Source: Eunapius fragilis
Lineage: Eukaryota; Porifera; Demospongiae; Spongillida; Spongillidae
Length of the DNA stretch: 64,000 bases
Assembly (NCBI GenBank): GCA_963681505.1
Contig: OY811993.1
Span: 2,801,363 to 2,865,362 of the forward strand
Direction of reading: 5' to 3'
Numbering within the stretch: position 1 is the first letter of the stretch; every line of letters starts with the position of its first letter. This document shows, piece after piece, positions 22,943-35,389 of this stretch. Below the pieces are notes generated by a model. That model made no database searches. It saw only the letters and a list, made by a program, of their open reading frames with translations, and was not told the origin of the DNA. Both the position numbers and the translations under genes were made by a program.

Positions 22943-25900
22943 TACATGGGAGAAGATGAAGTGACATGGGAGATGATGGAGTGACTACACACATGGGAGA
23001 TGATGGAGTGACTACACACATGGGAGATGATGGAGTGACTACACACATGGGAGATGATGGAGTGACTACACACATGGGAGGTGATGGAGTGACTACACAC
23101 ATGGGAGATGATGGAGTGACTACATACATGGGAGATGATGGAGTGACTAAACACATGGGAGATGATGGAGTGACTACACACATGGGAGATGATGGAGTGA
23201 CTACACACATGGGAGATGATGGAGTGACTACACACATGGGAGATGATGGAGTGACTACACACATGGGAGATGATGGAGTGACTACACACATGGGAGGTGG
23301 TGGAGTGACTACACACATGGGAGGTGATGGAGTGACTACACACATGGGAGGTGATGGAGTGACTACGCACATGGGAGATGATGGAGTGACTATACACATG
23401 GGAGATGATGGAGTGACTACACACATGGGAGGTGATGGAGTGACTACACACATGGGAGATGATGGAGTGACTACACACATGGGAGATGATGGAGTGACTA
23501 CGCACATGGGAGATGATGGAGTGACTACACACATGGGAGATGATGGAGTGACTACACACATGGGAGATGATGGAGTGACTACACACATGGGAGATGATGG
23601 AGTGACTACGCACATGGGAGATGATGGAGTGACTACACACATGGGAGATGATGGAGTGACTATACACATGGGAGATGATGGAGTGACTACACACATGGGA
23701 GGTGATGGAGTGACTACACACATGGGAGATGATGGAGTGACTACACACATGGGAGGTGATGGAGTGACTACACACATGGGAGATGATGGAGTGACTACAC
23801 ACATGGGAGATGATGGAGTGACTACGCACATGGGAGATGATGGAGTGACTACGCACATGGGAGATGATGGAGTGACTACACACATGGGAGATGATGGAGT
23901 GACTATACACATGGGAGATGATGGAGTGACTACACACATGGGAGATGATGGAGTGACTACACACATGGGAGATGATGGAGTGACTACACACATGGGAGAT
24001 GATGGAGTGACTACGCACATGGGTGATGATGGAGTGACTACACACATGGGAGATGATGGAGTGACTATACACATGGGAGATGATGGAGTGACTACACACA
24101 TGGGAGGTGATGGAGTGACTACACACATGGGAGATGATGGAGTGACTACACACATGGGAGGTGATGGAGTGACTACACACATGGGAGATGATGGAGTGAC
24201 TACACACATGGGAGGTGATGGAGTGACTATACACATGGGAGATGATGGAGTGACTACACACATGGGAGATGATGGAGTGACTACGCACATGGGAGATGAT
24301 GGAGTGACTACACACATGGGAGGTGATGGAGTGACTACACACATGGGAGATGATGGAGTGACTACACACATGGGAGATGATGGAGTGACTACGCACATGG
24401 GAGATGATGGAGTGACTACACACATGGGAGGTGATGGAGTGACTACACACATGGGAGATGATGGAGTGACTACACACATGGGAGGTGATGGAGTGACTAC
24501 ACACATGGGAGATGATGGAGTGACTACACACATGGGAGATGATGGAGTGACCACGCACATGGGAGATGATGGAGTGACCACACACATGGGAGATGATGGA
24601 GTGACTACACACATGGGAGATGATGGAGTGACCACACACATGGGAGATGATGGAGTGACTACACACATGGGAGATGATGGAGTGACTACACACATGGGAG
24701 ATGATGGAGTGACTACGCACATGGGAGATGATGGAGTGACTACACACATGGGAGATGATGGAGTGACTATACACATGGGAGATGATGGAGTGACTACACA
24801 CATGGGAGGTGATGGAGTGACTACACACATGGGAGATGATGGAGTGACTACACACATGGGAGGTGATGGAGTGACTACACACATGGGAGATGATGGAGTG
24901 ACTACACACATGGGAGATGATGGAGTGACTACGCACATGGGAGATGATGGAGTGACCACACACATGGGAGATGATGGAGTGACTACACACATGGGAGATG
25001 ATGGAGTGACCACACACATGGGAGATGATGGAGTGACTACACACATGGGAGATGATGGAGTGACTACACACATGGGAGATGATGGAGTGACTACACACAT
25101 GGGAGATGATGGAGTGACTACACACATGGGAGATGATGGAGTGACCACACACATGGGAGGTGATGGAGTGACTACACACATGGGAGATGATGGAGTGACT
25201 ACACACATGGGAGATGATGGAGTGACTACACCATGGGAGGTGATGGAGTGACTACACACATGGGAGATGATGGAGTGACTACACACATGGGAGGTGATGG
25301 AGTGACTACACACATGGGAGGTGATGGAGTGACTACACACATGGGAGATGATGGAGTGACTACACACATGGGAGATGATGGAGTGACTACACACATGGGA
25401 GATGATGGAGTGACTACACACATGGGAGGTGATGGAGTGACTACACACATGGGAGATGATGGAGTGACTACACACATGGGAGGTGATGGAGTGACTACAC
25501 ACATGGGAGGTGATGGAGTGACTACACACATGGGAGATGATGGAGTGACTACACACATGGGAGATGATGGAGTGACTACACACATGGGAGATGATGGAGT
25601 GACTACACACATGGGAGATGATGGAGTGACTACACACATGGGAGGTGATGGAGTGACTACACACATGGGAGGTGATGGAGTGACTACACACATGGGAGAT
25701 GATGGAGTGACTACACACATGGGAGGTGATGGAGTGACTACACACATGGGAGATGATGGAGTGACTACACACATGGGAGATGATGGAGTGACTACACACA
25801 TGGGAGATGATGGAGTGACTACACACATGGGAGGTGATGGAGTGACTACACACATGGGAGATGATGGAGTGACTACATACATGGGAGATGATGGAGTGAC

Positions 25901-28800
25901 TAAACACATGGGAGATGATGGAGTGACTACACACATGGGAGATGATGGAGTGACTACACACATGGGAGATGATGGAGTGACTACACACATGGGAGATGAT
26001 GGAGTGACTACACACATGGGAGATGATGGAGTGACTACACACATGGGAGGTGGTGGAGTGACTACACACATGGGAGGTGATGGAGTGACTACACACATGG
26101 GAGGTGATGGAGTGACTACGCACATGGGAGATGATGGAGTGACTATACACATGGGAGATGATGGAGTGACTACACACATGGGAGGTGATGGAGTGACTAC
26201 ACACATGGGAGATGATGGAGTGACTACACACATGGGAGATGATGGAGTGACTACGCACATGGGAGATGATGGAGTGACTACACACATGGGAGATGATGGA
26301 GTGACTACACACATGGGAGATGATGGAGTGACTACACACATGGGAGATGATGGAGTGACTACACACATGGGAGATGATGGAGTGACTACACACATGGGAG
26401 ATGATGGAGTGACTACGCACATGGGAGATGATGGAGTGACTACACACATGGGAGATGATGGAGTGACTATACACATGGGAGATGATGGAGTGACTACACA
26501 CATGGGAGGTGATGGAGTGACTACACACATGGGAGATGATGGAGTGACTACACACATGGGAGGTGATGGAGTGACTACACACATGGGAGATGATGGAGTG
26601 ACTACACACATGGGAGATGATGGAGTGACTACACACATGGGAGATGATGGAGTGACTACGCACATGGGAGATGATGGAGTGACTACACACATGGGAGATG
26701 ATGGAGTGACTATACACATGGGAGATGATGGAGTGACTACACACATGGGAGATGATGGAGTGACTACACACATGGGAGATGATGGAGTGACTACACACAT
26801 GGGAGATGATGGAGTGACTACGCACATGGGTGATGATGGAGTGACTACACACATGGGAGATGATGGAGTGACTATACACATGGGAGATGATGGAGTGACT
26901 ACACACATGGGAGGTGATGGAGTGACTACACACATGGGAGATGATGGAGTGACTACACACATGGGAGGTGATGGAGTGACTACACACATGGGAGATGATG
27001 GAGTGACTACACACATGGGAGGTGATGGAGTGACTATACACATGGGAGATGATGGAGTGACTACACACATGGGAGATGATGGAGTGACTACGCACATGGG
27101 AGATGATGGAGTGACTACACACATGGGAGGTGATGGAGTGACTACACACATGGGAGATGATGGAGTGACTACACACATGGGAGATGATGGAGTGACTACG
27201 CACATGGGAGATGATGGAGTGACTACACACATGGGAGATGATGGAGTGACTACGCACATGGGAGATGATGGAGTGACTACACACATGGGAGATGATGGAG
27301 TGACTACACACATGGGAGATGATGGAGTGACTACGCACATGGGAGATGATGGAGTGACTACACACATGGGAGATGATGGAGTGACTATACACATGGGAGA
27401 TGATGGAGTGACTACACACATGGGAGGTGATGGAGTGACTACACACATGGGAGATGATGGAGTGACTACACACATGGGAGGTGATGGAGTGACTACACAC
27501 ATGGGAGATGATGGAGTGACTACACACATGGGAGATGATGGAGTGACTACGCACATGGGAGATGATGGAGTGACCACACACATGGGAGATGATGGAGTGA
27601 CTACACACATGGGAGATGATGGAGTGACCACACACATGGGAGATGATGGAGTGACTACACACATGGGAGATGATGGAGTGACTACACACATGGGAGATGA
27701 TGGAGTGACTACACACATGGGAGATGATGGAGTGACTACACACATGGGAGATGATGGAGTGACTACACACATGGGAGATGATGGAGTGACTACACACATG
27801 GGAGATGATGGAGTGACTACACACATGGGAGATGATGGAGTGACTACACACATGGGAGATGATGGAGTGACTACACACATGGGAGATGATGGAGTGACCA
27901 CACACATGGGAGGTGATGGAGTGACTACACACATGGGAGATGATGGAGTGACTACACACATGGGAGATGATGGAGTGACTACACCATGGGAGGTGATGGA
28001 GTGACTACACACATGGGAGATGATGGAGTGACTACACACATGGGAGGTGATGGAGTGACTACACACATGGGAGGTGATGGAGTGACTACACACATGGGAG
28101 ATGATGGAGTGACTACACACATGGGAGATGATGGAGTGACTACACACATGGGAGATGATGGAGTGACTACACACATGGGAGGTGATGGAGTGACTACACA
28201 CATGGGAGATGATGGAGTGACTACACACATGGGAGGTGATGGAGTGACTACACACATGGGAGGTGATGGAGTGACTACACACATGGGAGATGATGGAGTG
28301 ACTACACACATGGGAGATGATGGAGTGACTACACACATGGGAGATGATGGAGTGACTACACACATGGGAGATGATGGAGTGACTACACACATGGGAGGTG
28401 ATGGAGTGACTACACACATGGGAGGTGATGGAGTGACTACACACATGGGAGGTGATGGAGTGACTACACACATGGGAGATGATGGAGTGACTACACACAT
28501 GGGAGGTGATGGAGTGACTACACACATGGGAGATGATGGAGTGACTACACACATGGGAGGTGATGGAGTGACTACACACATGGGAGATGATGGAGTGACT
28601 ACACACATGGGAGATGATGGAGTGACTACACACATGGGAGATGATGGAGTGACTACACACATGGGAGGTGATGGAGTGACTACACACATGGGAGGTGATG
28701 GAGTGACTACACACATGGGAGATGATGGAGTGACTACACACATGGGAGATGATGGAGTGACTACACACATGGGAGATGATGGAGTGACTACACACATGGG
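22943..28800. repeat. 27-bp megasatellite with 2,753-bp higher-order repeat
   Basis: About 216 copies of a 27-bp unit (ATGGGAGATGATGGAGTGAC plus TACACAC), with GGT/GAT, ACG/ACA, ATA and ACC variants. A unit missing one base (ACACCATGGG) occurs near 25224 and 27977. A distinctive pair (TACATAC then TAAACAC units) occurs at 23101 and again at 25854, exactly 2,753 bp apart (101 x 27 + 26). The array therefore contains a recent tandem duplication of about 2.75 kb; a third copy starts at 27986 and differs after about 17 units. It runs into the assembly gap, so its true length is unknown. Long frames on both strands follow from 27 being a multiple of three. Confidence 0.95.
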
Positions 28801-29000
28801 NNNNNNNNNNNNNNNNNNNNNNNNNNNNNNNNNNNNNNNNNNNNNNNNNNNNNNNNNNNNNNNNNNNNNNNNNNNNNNNNNNNNNNNNNNNNNNNNNNNN
28901 NNNNNNNNNNNNNNNNNNNNNNNNNNNNNNNNNNNNNNNNNNNNNNNNNNNNNNNNNNNNNNNNNNNNNNNNNNNNNNNNNNNNNNNNNNNNNNNNNNNN
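28801..29000. other. Assembly gap (200 N)
   Basis: Exactly 200 unknown bases, probably a placeholder of arbitrary length. It separates the 27-bp array from the first visible exon of the left MATE gene, so the missing 5' exons of that gene may lie here. Confidence 0.98.
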
Positions 29001-29066
29001 ACCACCTGCACCACCACCATTACCAATCACCACCTGCACCGCCACCATTACCATCACCACCTGCAC
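29001..29066. repeat. 27/28-bp intronic repeat at the gap edge
   Basis: About 2.4 copies of ACCACCTGCACCACCACC plus ATTACCATC, ending directly at the acceptor GCACCAG of the first visible MATE exon. The sequence is unrelated to the neighbouring 27-bp array. Confidence 0.8.
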
Positions 29067-29069
29067 CAG

Positions 29070-29781
29070 ACTGACGGCAGTCTACATGAGGATATTCTTA
29101 GCAGCACTTCCGGTAAGTTGGAACCCACCCTCACCCCCCCATCCCCCCCCCCCCCCCCCCCCCCCCCCCCGCCAGCTCTTGTGGTAACTGTTCTCCTTCT
29201 ACAGGGTATCTACCTTGTCATCATGTTAGCCAAGTACCTCCAAGCACAGGTCAGGAGGAGGGGGGGATCTTCCCATCCATCTGGGGGTGTTTTTGAGTGT
29301 ATGTAAACTCACCACAGAGCATCATTCTGGTGTTCATCCTCGTGGGGTTGGTATCTAATGTGATCAACGTCATCCTTCATGCTAGTCTGTTGGCTGGTGC
29401 CAAAATGGGATTCAGGTAAGATACAAGTCTGTTTCACTTGGGTGGGAGGGAGGGTGGCCTTATAGCTCGCACTCATGATCTTATTTTTATTTTCATTTTG
29501 CAGAGGTGCTGTTGTTGCCATGACGATCAGCCAGGGGATTTCCCCCATTTTGTCCTGCTGTACATGTTTGGCTGCAGGCTCCACAAGCAGACGTGGGGTG
29601 GGTGGAGCTGGGAAGCCCTGGAGGACTGGTGGCCCTTTATCAAGCTGGCCATCCCAGGAGTCCTCATGATTGGGCTGGAGTGGTGGAGCTACGAGATTGG
29701 AGGGTTTGTCCTGGGGACCGTCAGCAGGACCCAGCAGGCCATACACCTCAACATTCTTAACATCAATGCCATCCTCTTCAT

Positions 29782-29819
<38 letters not shown>

Positions 29820-29952
29820 TGTGTGTGTTTGTGTGTGTGTGCATGTGTGTGTGTGCATGTGTGTGTGCATGTGTGTGTGCATGTGTACTGTATGTGTGTG
29901 TGTGTGTGTGTATGTGTGTGTATGTTCGTGTGTGTGCATGTATGTTTGTGCA

Positions 29953-29993
<41 letters not shown>

Positions 29994-32493
29994 CTTACAA
30001 TAAACACGCACATCAGTGGTTTACCACTATATCCATACATGGAATTGCTTAAATATATTATGAATAACAAATATGTATTTGCTATTATAGTCTGCACTGG
30101 CCATCGGCATAACAGGAAGCATTCGTGTTGGCCAAGAGCTTGGTGCCGGCAGAGGTAGCCATGCCAAGAGGATCTTCTATTTAGTGCTCATCGTCACATG
30201 TGAGTCATCTGTTGCGGTGTTGTGTGATGTGTTTACATGTGTGCATATGTTGATGTCCATTGCATCCTTCCTGTCCCCCTCATTTCATCACCTGTTCCCT
30301 TCCTGTTCTCTTCCTGTATCCCTCATTTCCTCTTCCTGTATCCCTCATTTTCTCTTCCTATCCCTAATTTCCTCTTTCTGGTCACCTAGGCCAATCCATG
30401 TCACCTACTAGGCTACACCCAATGTAATAACACTATAAAAGTGAAAGGCAATCAAAAAGTGGCTATCCCTTTATTTCCTCTTCCTGTATTCCTTCATTTC
30501 CTCTTCCTGTATTCCTTCATTTCCTCTTCCTGTACCCTTCATTTCCTCTTCCTGTACCCCTTCATTTCCTCTTCCTGTACCCTTCATTTCCTCTTCCTGT
30601 ATCCCTTCATTTCCTCTTCCTGTACCCGTTGTGACCACCTTCATTATGCATAGTTCTTCAGTCATTGGTGTTTGGTGCTATCATTCAAGGAGCTAAGCAA
30701 CATGTTGGAAGGATACTTTCCAGTGAATCGTAAGCTGTAAACTGTGCATTGAAGTATAAACATGTGGGTATAAGAATATTTAACTGGCTTATTGTTTTGG
30801 GGGGGGGGGGGGGGGGGGGGGAAATGATCAGCTGTTTCTTTGTTCACTTGTTTCATCAATAATGATTTGTTATGTAATCAAACACGGCGTTATGCCCACG
30901 TCTCAGCATTCTGACCTTACTTCTACCATTCGGCTGTACTAATGGCCTCCATCCATGTAGGGTGGTCGTTGATGGAATGGCCAAAGTGATCAACATACTC
31001 TCTCCTTTCCTCATCTGTGACCACCTGCAGGTTAGTCACCAGTTTATGTCATCACTGTTAACCCTTTGTGGGCCAGGTTAGTCACCAGGTTATGTCACCA
31101 CTGTTAACCCTTTGTGGGCCAGGTTAGTCACCAGGTTATGTCACCACTGTTAACCCTTTGTGGGCCAGGTTAGTCACCAGGTTATGTCACCACTGTTAAC
31201 CCTTTGTGGGCCAGGTTAGTCACCAGGTTATGTCACCACTGTTAACCCTTTGTGGGCCAGGTTAGTCACCAGGTTATGTCATCACTGTTAACCCTTTGTG
31301 GGCCAGGCGCATACCAGGGTTATGTCACCACTGTTAACCTTTGTAGGCCAGACGCATACCAGAGTTATGTCACCACTGTTAACCCAGATGCGTACCAGGA
31401 TTATGTCACCACGGTTAACCCTTTGTGGGCCAGACACGTTCCAGGGTTATGTCACCACTGTTAGCCCTTTGTAGGCCAGACGCGTACCAGGGTTATGTCA
31501 CCATGGTTAACCCTTTGTGTGCCAGACACTTACCAGGGTTATGTCACCATGGTTAACCCTTTGCGGGCCAGACGTGTACCAGGGTTATGTCACCACGGTT
31601 AACCCTTTGTGGGCCAGAAGTGCAGTTAATACATTAATTTTGTATTTAATAGATTAGCCTTTTCTTGTATGCTTTGCCCAGTAGTAATGGTTGCACTCTA
31701 AAGTCTGTATTTAGCTATGTCATCATAAATTCAAAGCTTGCCACTTTTGATTGTGTTTCACTTTATAGTATTATTACATTGGGGGGGGGGCAAGGTGAGC
31801 AGGCTACATTGGGGGGTAACATAGGGGAGTGCTCTACATTGGGGGGGGGGGGGGGGGCCTAGATGACATAGGGTAGCATGCTACTCTGGGGGGCAGCCTA
31901 GGTGACAGAGTAGCACGCTGCGTTGGGGGGGGGGGGGGGGCCTAGATGACATAGGGAAGCATGCTACTCTGGGGGGCAGCCTAGGTGACATAGAGTAGCA
32001 CGCTACATTGCGGGGGTGGGGGGTAGCCTGGGTGAGATAAAGGCACACTACATCTTATGACTATATTTTCAGCTTGCAATGGGAGACACACAGCATGGGC
32101 ATGTACATGTAGTTTTTTGAGTGTGTGTAGGGATTATTAAGGCGGGAATGAGGCTTTCAAAGATGCCATTGAGTAACGTTACTTGATGTCTGTCTTGGGA
32201 GAGGAGGGAGGGGGGATACGATTGTACAAGCATGTGCAGCAAGATTTTTTTGCGTTCAGATGTTTATTAACAGTACTGGTATGTATTACAAGTCCTTTCA
32301 GAATTGGGCCGTAAAAATCCCTTTTGACAAACGCATAGCATGCTGTGGTAACGGAATTATCCATTACAGTGGGAAAGAAGGAATGGGGGGGGGGGTGATT
32401 TGAACAGGCTCAGCTTCAATATACCCTTCCATTACCCACATATGTACCTGTAGTGTGCTTATACAGTACTATTTTCTGTCCTCCCCTGCTCCC

Positions 32494-32524
<31 letters not shown>

Positions 32525-34490
32525 CTCCTCTTCCTCCCCCTCCTTGTCCCCAGGGTGCTCTGGGTGGGGTCCTTCGTGGGTCAGGACGACATTTCATTGG
32601 AGCTATCGTGAACTTCATATCCTTCTATTGCATTGGCCTGCCCATTGGAATAACCTTGGCATTGGTGAAGTGTTCCGGTGCAGAAGGGTTGTGGATTGGT
32701 CTCTTCTGTGGCGCCTTTGTGGAGGTAAGGTGCTGGTGTGGGGAGGAGTGATATGTAGGGAGGGTGTGGTTTGTGAGGAGGGGGTGGTATGTGGGAGGGA
32801 TAGTTTGTGGTGAGGGAGGGTGGTGTGTGGGGAGGGAGTGGTGTTAGAAATGCACAACTATTGTTACATGTACATGTCTAGAATGCAATTACATTGGAGT
32901 GCTTTTGCCAGTTTCAGCATTTCACTCATTCTGTGGCATAACATGATATACTGTGTACTGTCATTATCACTGTACATGGACGTAAGGTATTCATTCATTG
33001 CCATGTTACGCTATCCAGCTCAGCAAAGGGTTGGCAGTTTGATGTTCAGTGATGATGAGCTTTTCAGTTTGCTAAGAAGTGACAAAACAAAACATCTGTT
33101 TGTTGTTCATGTGCAGTGGTATACTGTTCATGTGCAGTGGTATACTACTCATGTGCAGTGATATACTGTTCATGTGCAGTGATATACTGTTCATGTGCAG
33201 TGATATACTGTTCATGTGCAGTGGTATACTGTTCATGTGCAGTGATATACTGTTCATGTGCAGTGGTATACTGTTCATGTGCAGTGGTATACTGTTCGTG
33301 TGCAGTGGTATACTGTTCATGTGCAGTGGTATACTGTTCATGTGCAGTGATATACTGTTCATGTGCAGTGGTATACTGTTCATGTGCAGTGATATACTGT
33401 TCATGTGCAGTGGTATACTGTTCATGTGCAGTGATATACTATTCATGTGCAGTGATATACTGTTCATGTGCAGTGATATACCATTCATGTGCAGTGGTAT
33501 ACTGTTCATTTGCAGTAAGTGTGAAGAAGTTTTAAAGATCAATAAAAAATCAAGTTTAGATCTGCTGCTTTTATATGCTAAAGACCCGCACGTGAAAAAT
33601 GTGTACCTTTGTGTTTCTTGTGATTGTTCATCTTTGTAAACCAAGCACAGTCATGTTGCTGCCTACATGTGTAGATGTTCATATACATATCACACCCTGT
33701 CAGTGTTTTTAATTTTTTTTTTTTAATTTAAAGAAGTTGTATCATCCTCATTTTAGACCATTGTGTTTATCGTATTGCTGATGTGCACTGATTGGGATAA
33801 GGAAGCCAAAAGGGTAAGTGTCCTGTACGTGACAACGGGCACGCTTTAGTAAAAAATTATTGTTTGCAGGCTATGGCAAAACATGGTCTGGTGGTGTCCT
33901 TGGAAGAAGAAGTAGTGAGAACTCCAGTAGGAAATGATGTAGAACTCACGGCAGTCATACGAGGAAAGGCTGATGCATTAGTGCATTTACACACGAGCCC
34001 GTATGAAGCGATTGAGGATGAACAATCTGTTGAACAGCAAAGTGGCGACGACGTACCTGCAAGTCAGTGTGCTAAGGAGCCAGCCTATGTTCTAACCCTG
34101 GGCTCCGAAGAGAAGGGTGGACTGGACTTTGAAGAGAAGGATGGAAATGAATCAGCCTTGCAAAGTACCTGGCAATTACGTGCATTTTGATAATAACTTT
34201 ACTTAATTCTTTTTCTTTTTTTTTTTCTTTTTTTTTTTTAACCAACAGCAAACTCTTATGCAAATAGTGAGGTCAAATTAGATGTGGTGAAAGATACCTT
34301 GAGGCCAACTAAGAATTCAGTCGCAGGGCGCTCAAGACTGAGGCTACTGCTGAAAAGGTCGCCCTTTCTGATTGCAGCCGTAGTGGTCTTAATTGCAGGC
34401 ATCATCTGTGGTGCACGCATCAATTACTCCGGCAAGTACAGCGAGTACAAAAACTCAGCTTATTGCAATCTCTCTGCACTTCCTTTGTGA
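29070..34490 (+). CDS. SLC47/MATE-type multidrug antiporter, left copy; 5' partial, one-base frameshift
   Basis: Exons: 29070-29112, 29205-29249, 29318-29415, 29504-29782, 30091-30199, 30654-30729, 30961-31030, 32554-32724, 33757-33813, 33870-34164, 34249-34490. They match, exon for exon, exons 7-17 of the complete copy at 35390-43513. MATE transporters export organic cations in exchange for H+. Visible hallmarks are LEWWSYE (the Glu pair of MATE1 helix 7), SIRVGQELGAG and GALGGVLRGSG. The last exon adds a hydrophobic helix (FLIAAVVVLIAGIICGARI). Exon 29504-29782 is 279 nt against 280 in the other copy; one base is missing near 29553 (after GISP), so the frame breaks. This may be a pseudogene, an allele or a sequence error; all other junctions are intact. 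The N-terminal six exons are absent or lie in the gap. The donor of exon 33870-34164 is uncertain (alternative near 34060). AATAAA occurs at 34660. Confidence 0.8.
29783..29992. repeat. (GT)n microsatellite starting at a splice donor
   Basis: GT run with TTTG, GCATG and TATG interruptions. It starts at the donor itself (ATG|GTGTGT) of the frameshifted MATE exon. The right copy has the same arrangement (TTG|GTGGGTGTGTGT at about 40673 down to 40566). Confidence 0.95.
30290..30625. repeat. Pyrimidine-rich minisatellite
   Basis: Copies of CTTCATTTCCTCTTCCTGTA of about 23-25 bp in the intron before exon 30654-30729, interrupted by a short unique stretch at 30380-30465. It resembles an amplified polypyrimidine tract. 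Confidence 0.9.
31031..31620. repeat. 46-bp minisatellite carrying the intron donor
   Basis: About 12 copies of a 46-bp unit beginning GTTAGTCACCAGGTTATG and ending TTTGTGGGCCAG. The first unit begins exactly at the donor of exon 30961-31030 (CTGCAG|GTTAGT), and unit junctions recreate CCAG|GTTAGT in the first six copies. The later copies drift. The same array, in reverse orientation, occupies the homologous intron of the right copy at 38378-38846. Confidence 0.92.
31783..32040. repeat. G-tract tandem repeat
   Basis: Units of TACATTGGGGGG and CAGCCTAGGTGACATAG with variable poly-G, inside a MATE intron. Confidence 0.8.
32490..32553. repeat. Polypyrimidine (CCT)n tract at an acceptor
   Basis: CCTCCTCTT repeats ending CCCCAG at exon 32554. 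The right copy has a longer version on the opposite strand (37501-37626). Confidence 0.9.
33117..33515. repeat. 21-bp intronic minisatellite
   Basis: About 19 copies of TATACTGTTCATGTGCAGTG plus G/A, in the intron between MATE exons 32554-32724 and 33757-33813. Open frames on both strands are an artefact of the 21-bp period. Confidence 0.93.
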
Positions 34491-34924
34491 CATGTACTTG
34501 TTTGTGCCTCAGGAGAATTTAAACATTGTCATGTCTTTGATTTAATTTTGGTATATCTGTGTGTTGATGTGTTTTGAATGTACGCGTTCGTGCATGTGCC
34601 TTATTGGAATTAAATACCGAAAAAGATTTTTAATAACAAGTGCAGTTATGAACATTATCAATAAATTCATTAACCAATCAGCCAGCATAAAATTGTCGGT
34701 CCTCTGTCTAGTTTGGTTGTGTCCACCTCCTCCCCCTTTTTTTTACACTGTGTAAAAACGGTTACTATATGCTGCTAATTAATGTTTTGCACAGCATATT
34801 TACATGTTTCATTTATTTTTGTGGTTCAATACTAGACATAACAGTGTACCAATGATGGAATTAACCCTTGGTGTTATTTAAAAAAAAACAACTTGAAATT
34901 GTTACATATGTGCTATTTGCATTG

Positions 34925-35195
34925 TCACCACATCCACCCACTGCCTCCCCATGTCACCACACCACTACCTCCCATGTAACCACACCCACTACCTCCCATG
35001 TAACCACACCCACTGCCTCCCCTGGTCACCACACCCACGTGCACTACCTCCCATGTCACCACACCCACTGCCTCCCCATGTCACCACATCCACTACCTCC
35101 CATGTCACCACACCCACTACATCCCATGTCACCACACCCACTACATCCCATGTCACCACAACTACCTCCCCATGCCACCACATCCACTACTAGTA
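34925..35195. repeat. ~24-bp minisatellite between the convergent MATE genes
   Basis: Repeats of CCATGTCACCACACCCACTA with CCTC or CATC, in the 899-bp interval between the two stop codons. Confidence 0.9.
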
Positions 35196-35389
35196 TCCCA
35201 CATAGGAGTGATTTATTTTCGTTCATATTCAAATGGTATACCATTTGATTGCTTATAAAGGAATGGTTATTCTTATAAATGTACATAGGCAAATATTACA
35301 CATAGGCCAAGGGGCAAATGTTACCAAATTTCAAAGGATTGAAAAATGTCACAAGGTGTTCCATTGCGACAACAGCCAATCCAATGCAG

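Noticed and set aside
22943-28800. CRISPR-like or centromeric array
   Set aside because: There are no spacers between the units, the DNA is eukaryotic, and a centromere cannot be judged from one window.
22966-29074. Very long open frames on both strands (up to about 1,700 codons) through the 27-bp array
   Set aside because: A stop-free 27-bp unit is open in several frames on both strands. The frames break at each one-base-short unit, and part runs through the N gap. Only the minus frame next to 22942 is kept as a hypothesis.
33072-33644. Frames rich in SLHMN or FMCSG repeats
   Set aside because: They are translations of the 21-bp minisatellite in a MATE intron; the host gene's exons flank it in phase.
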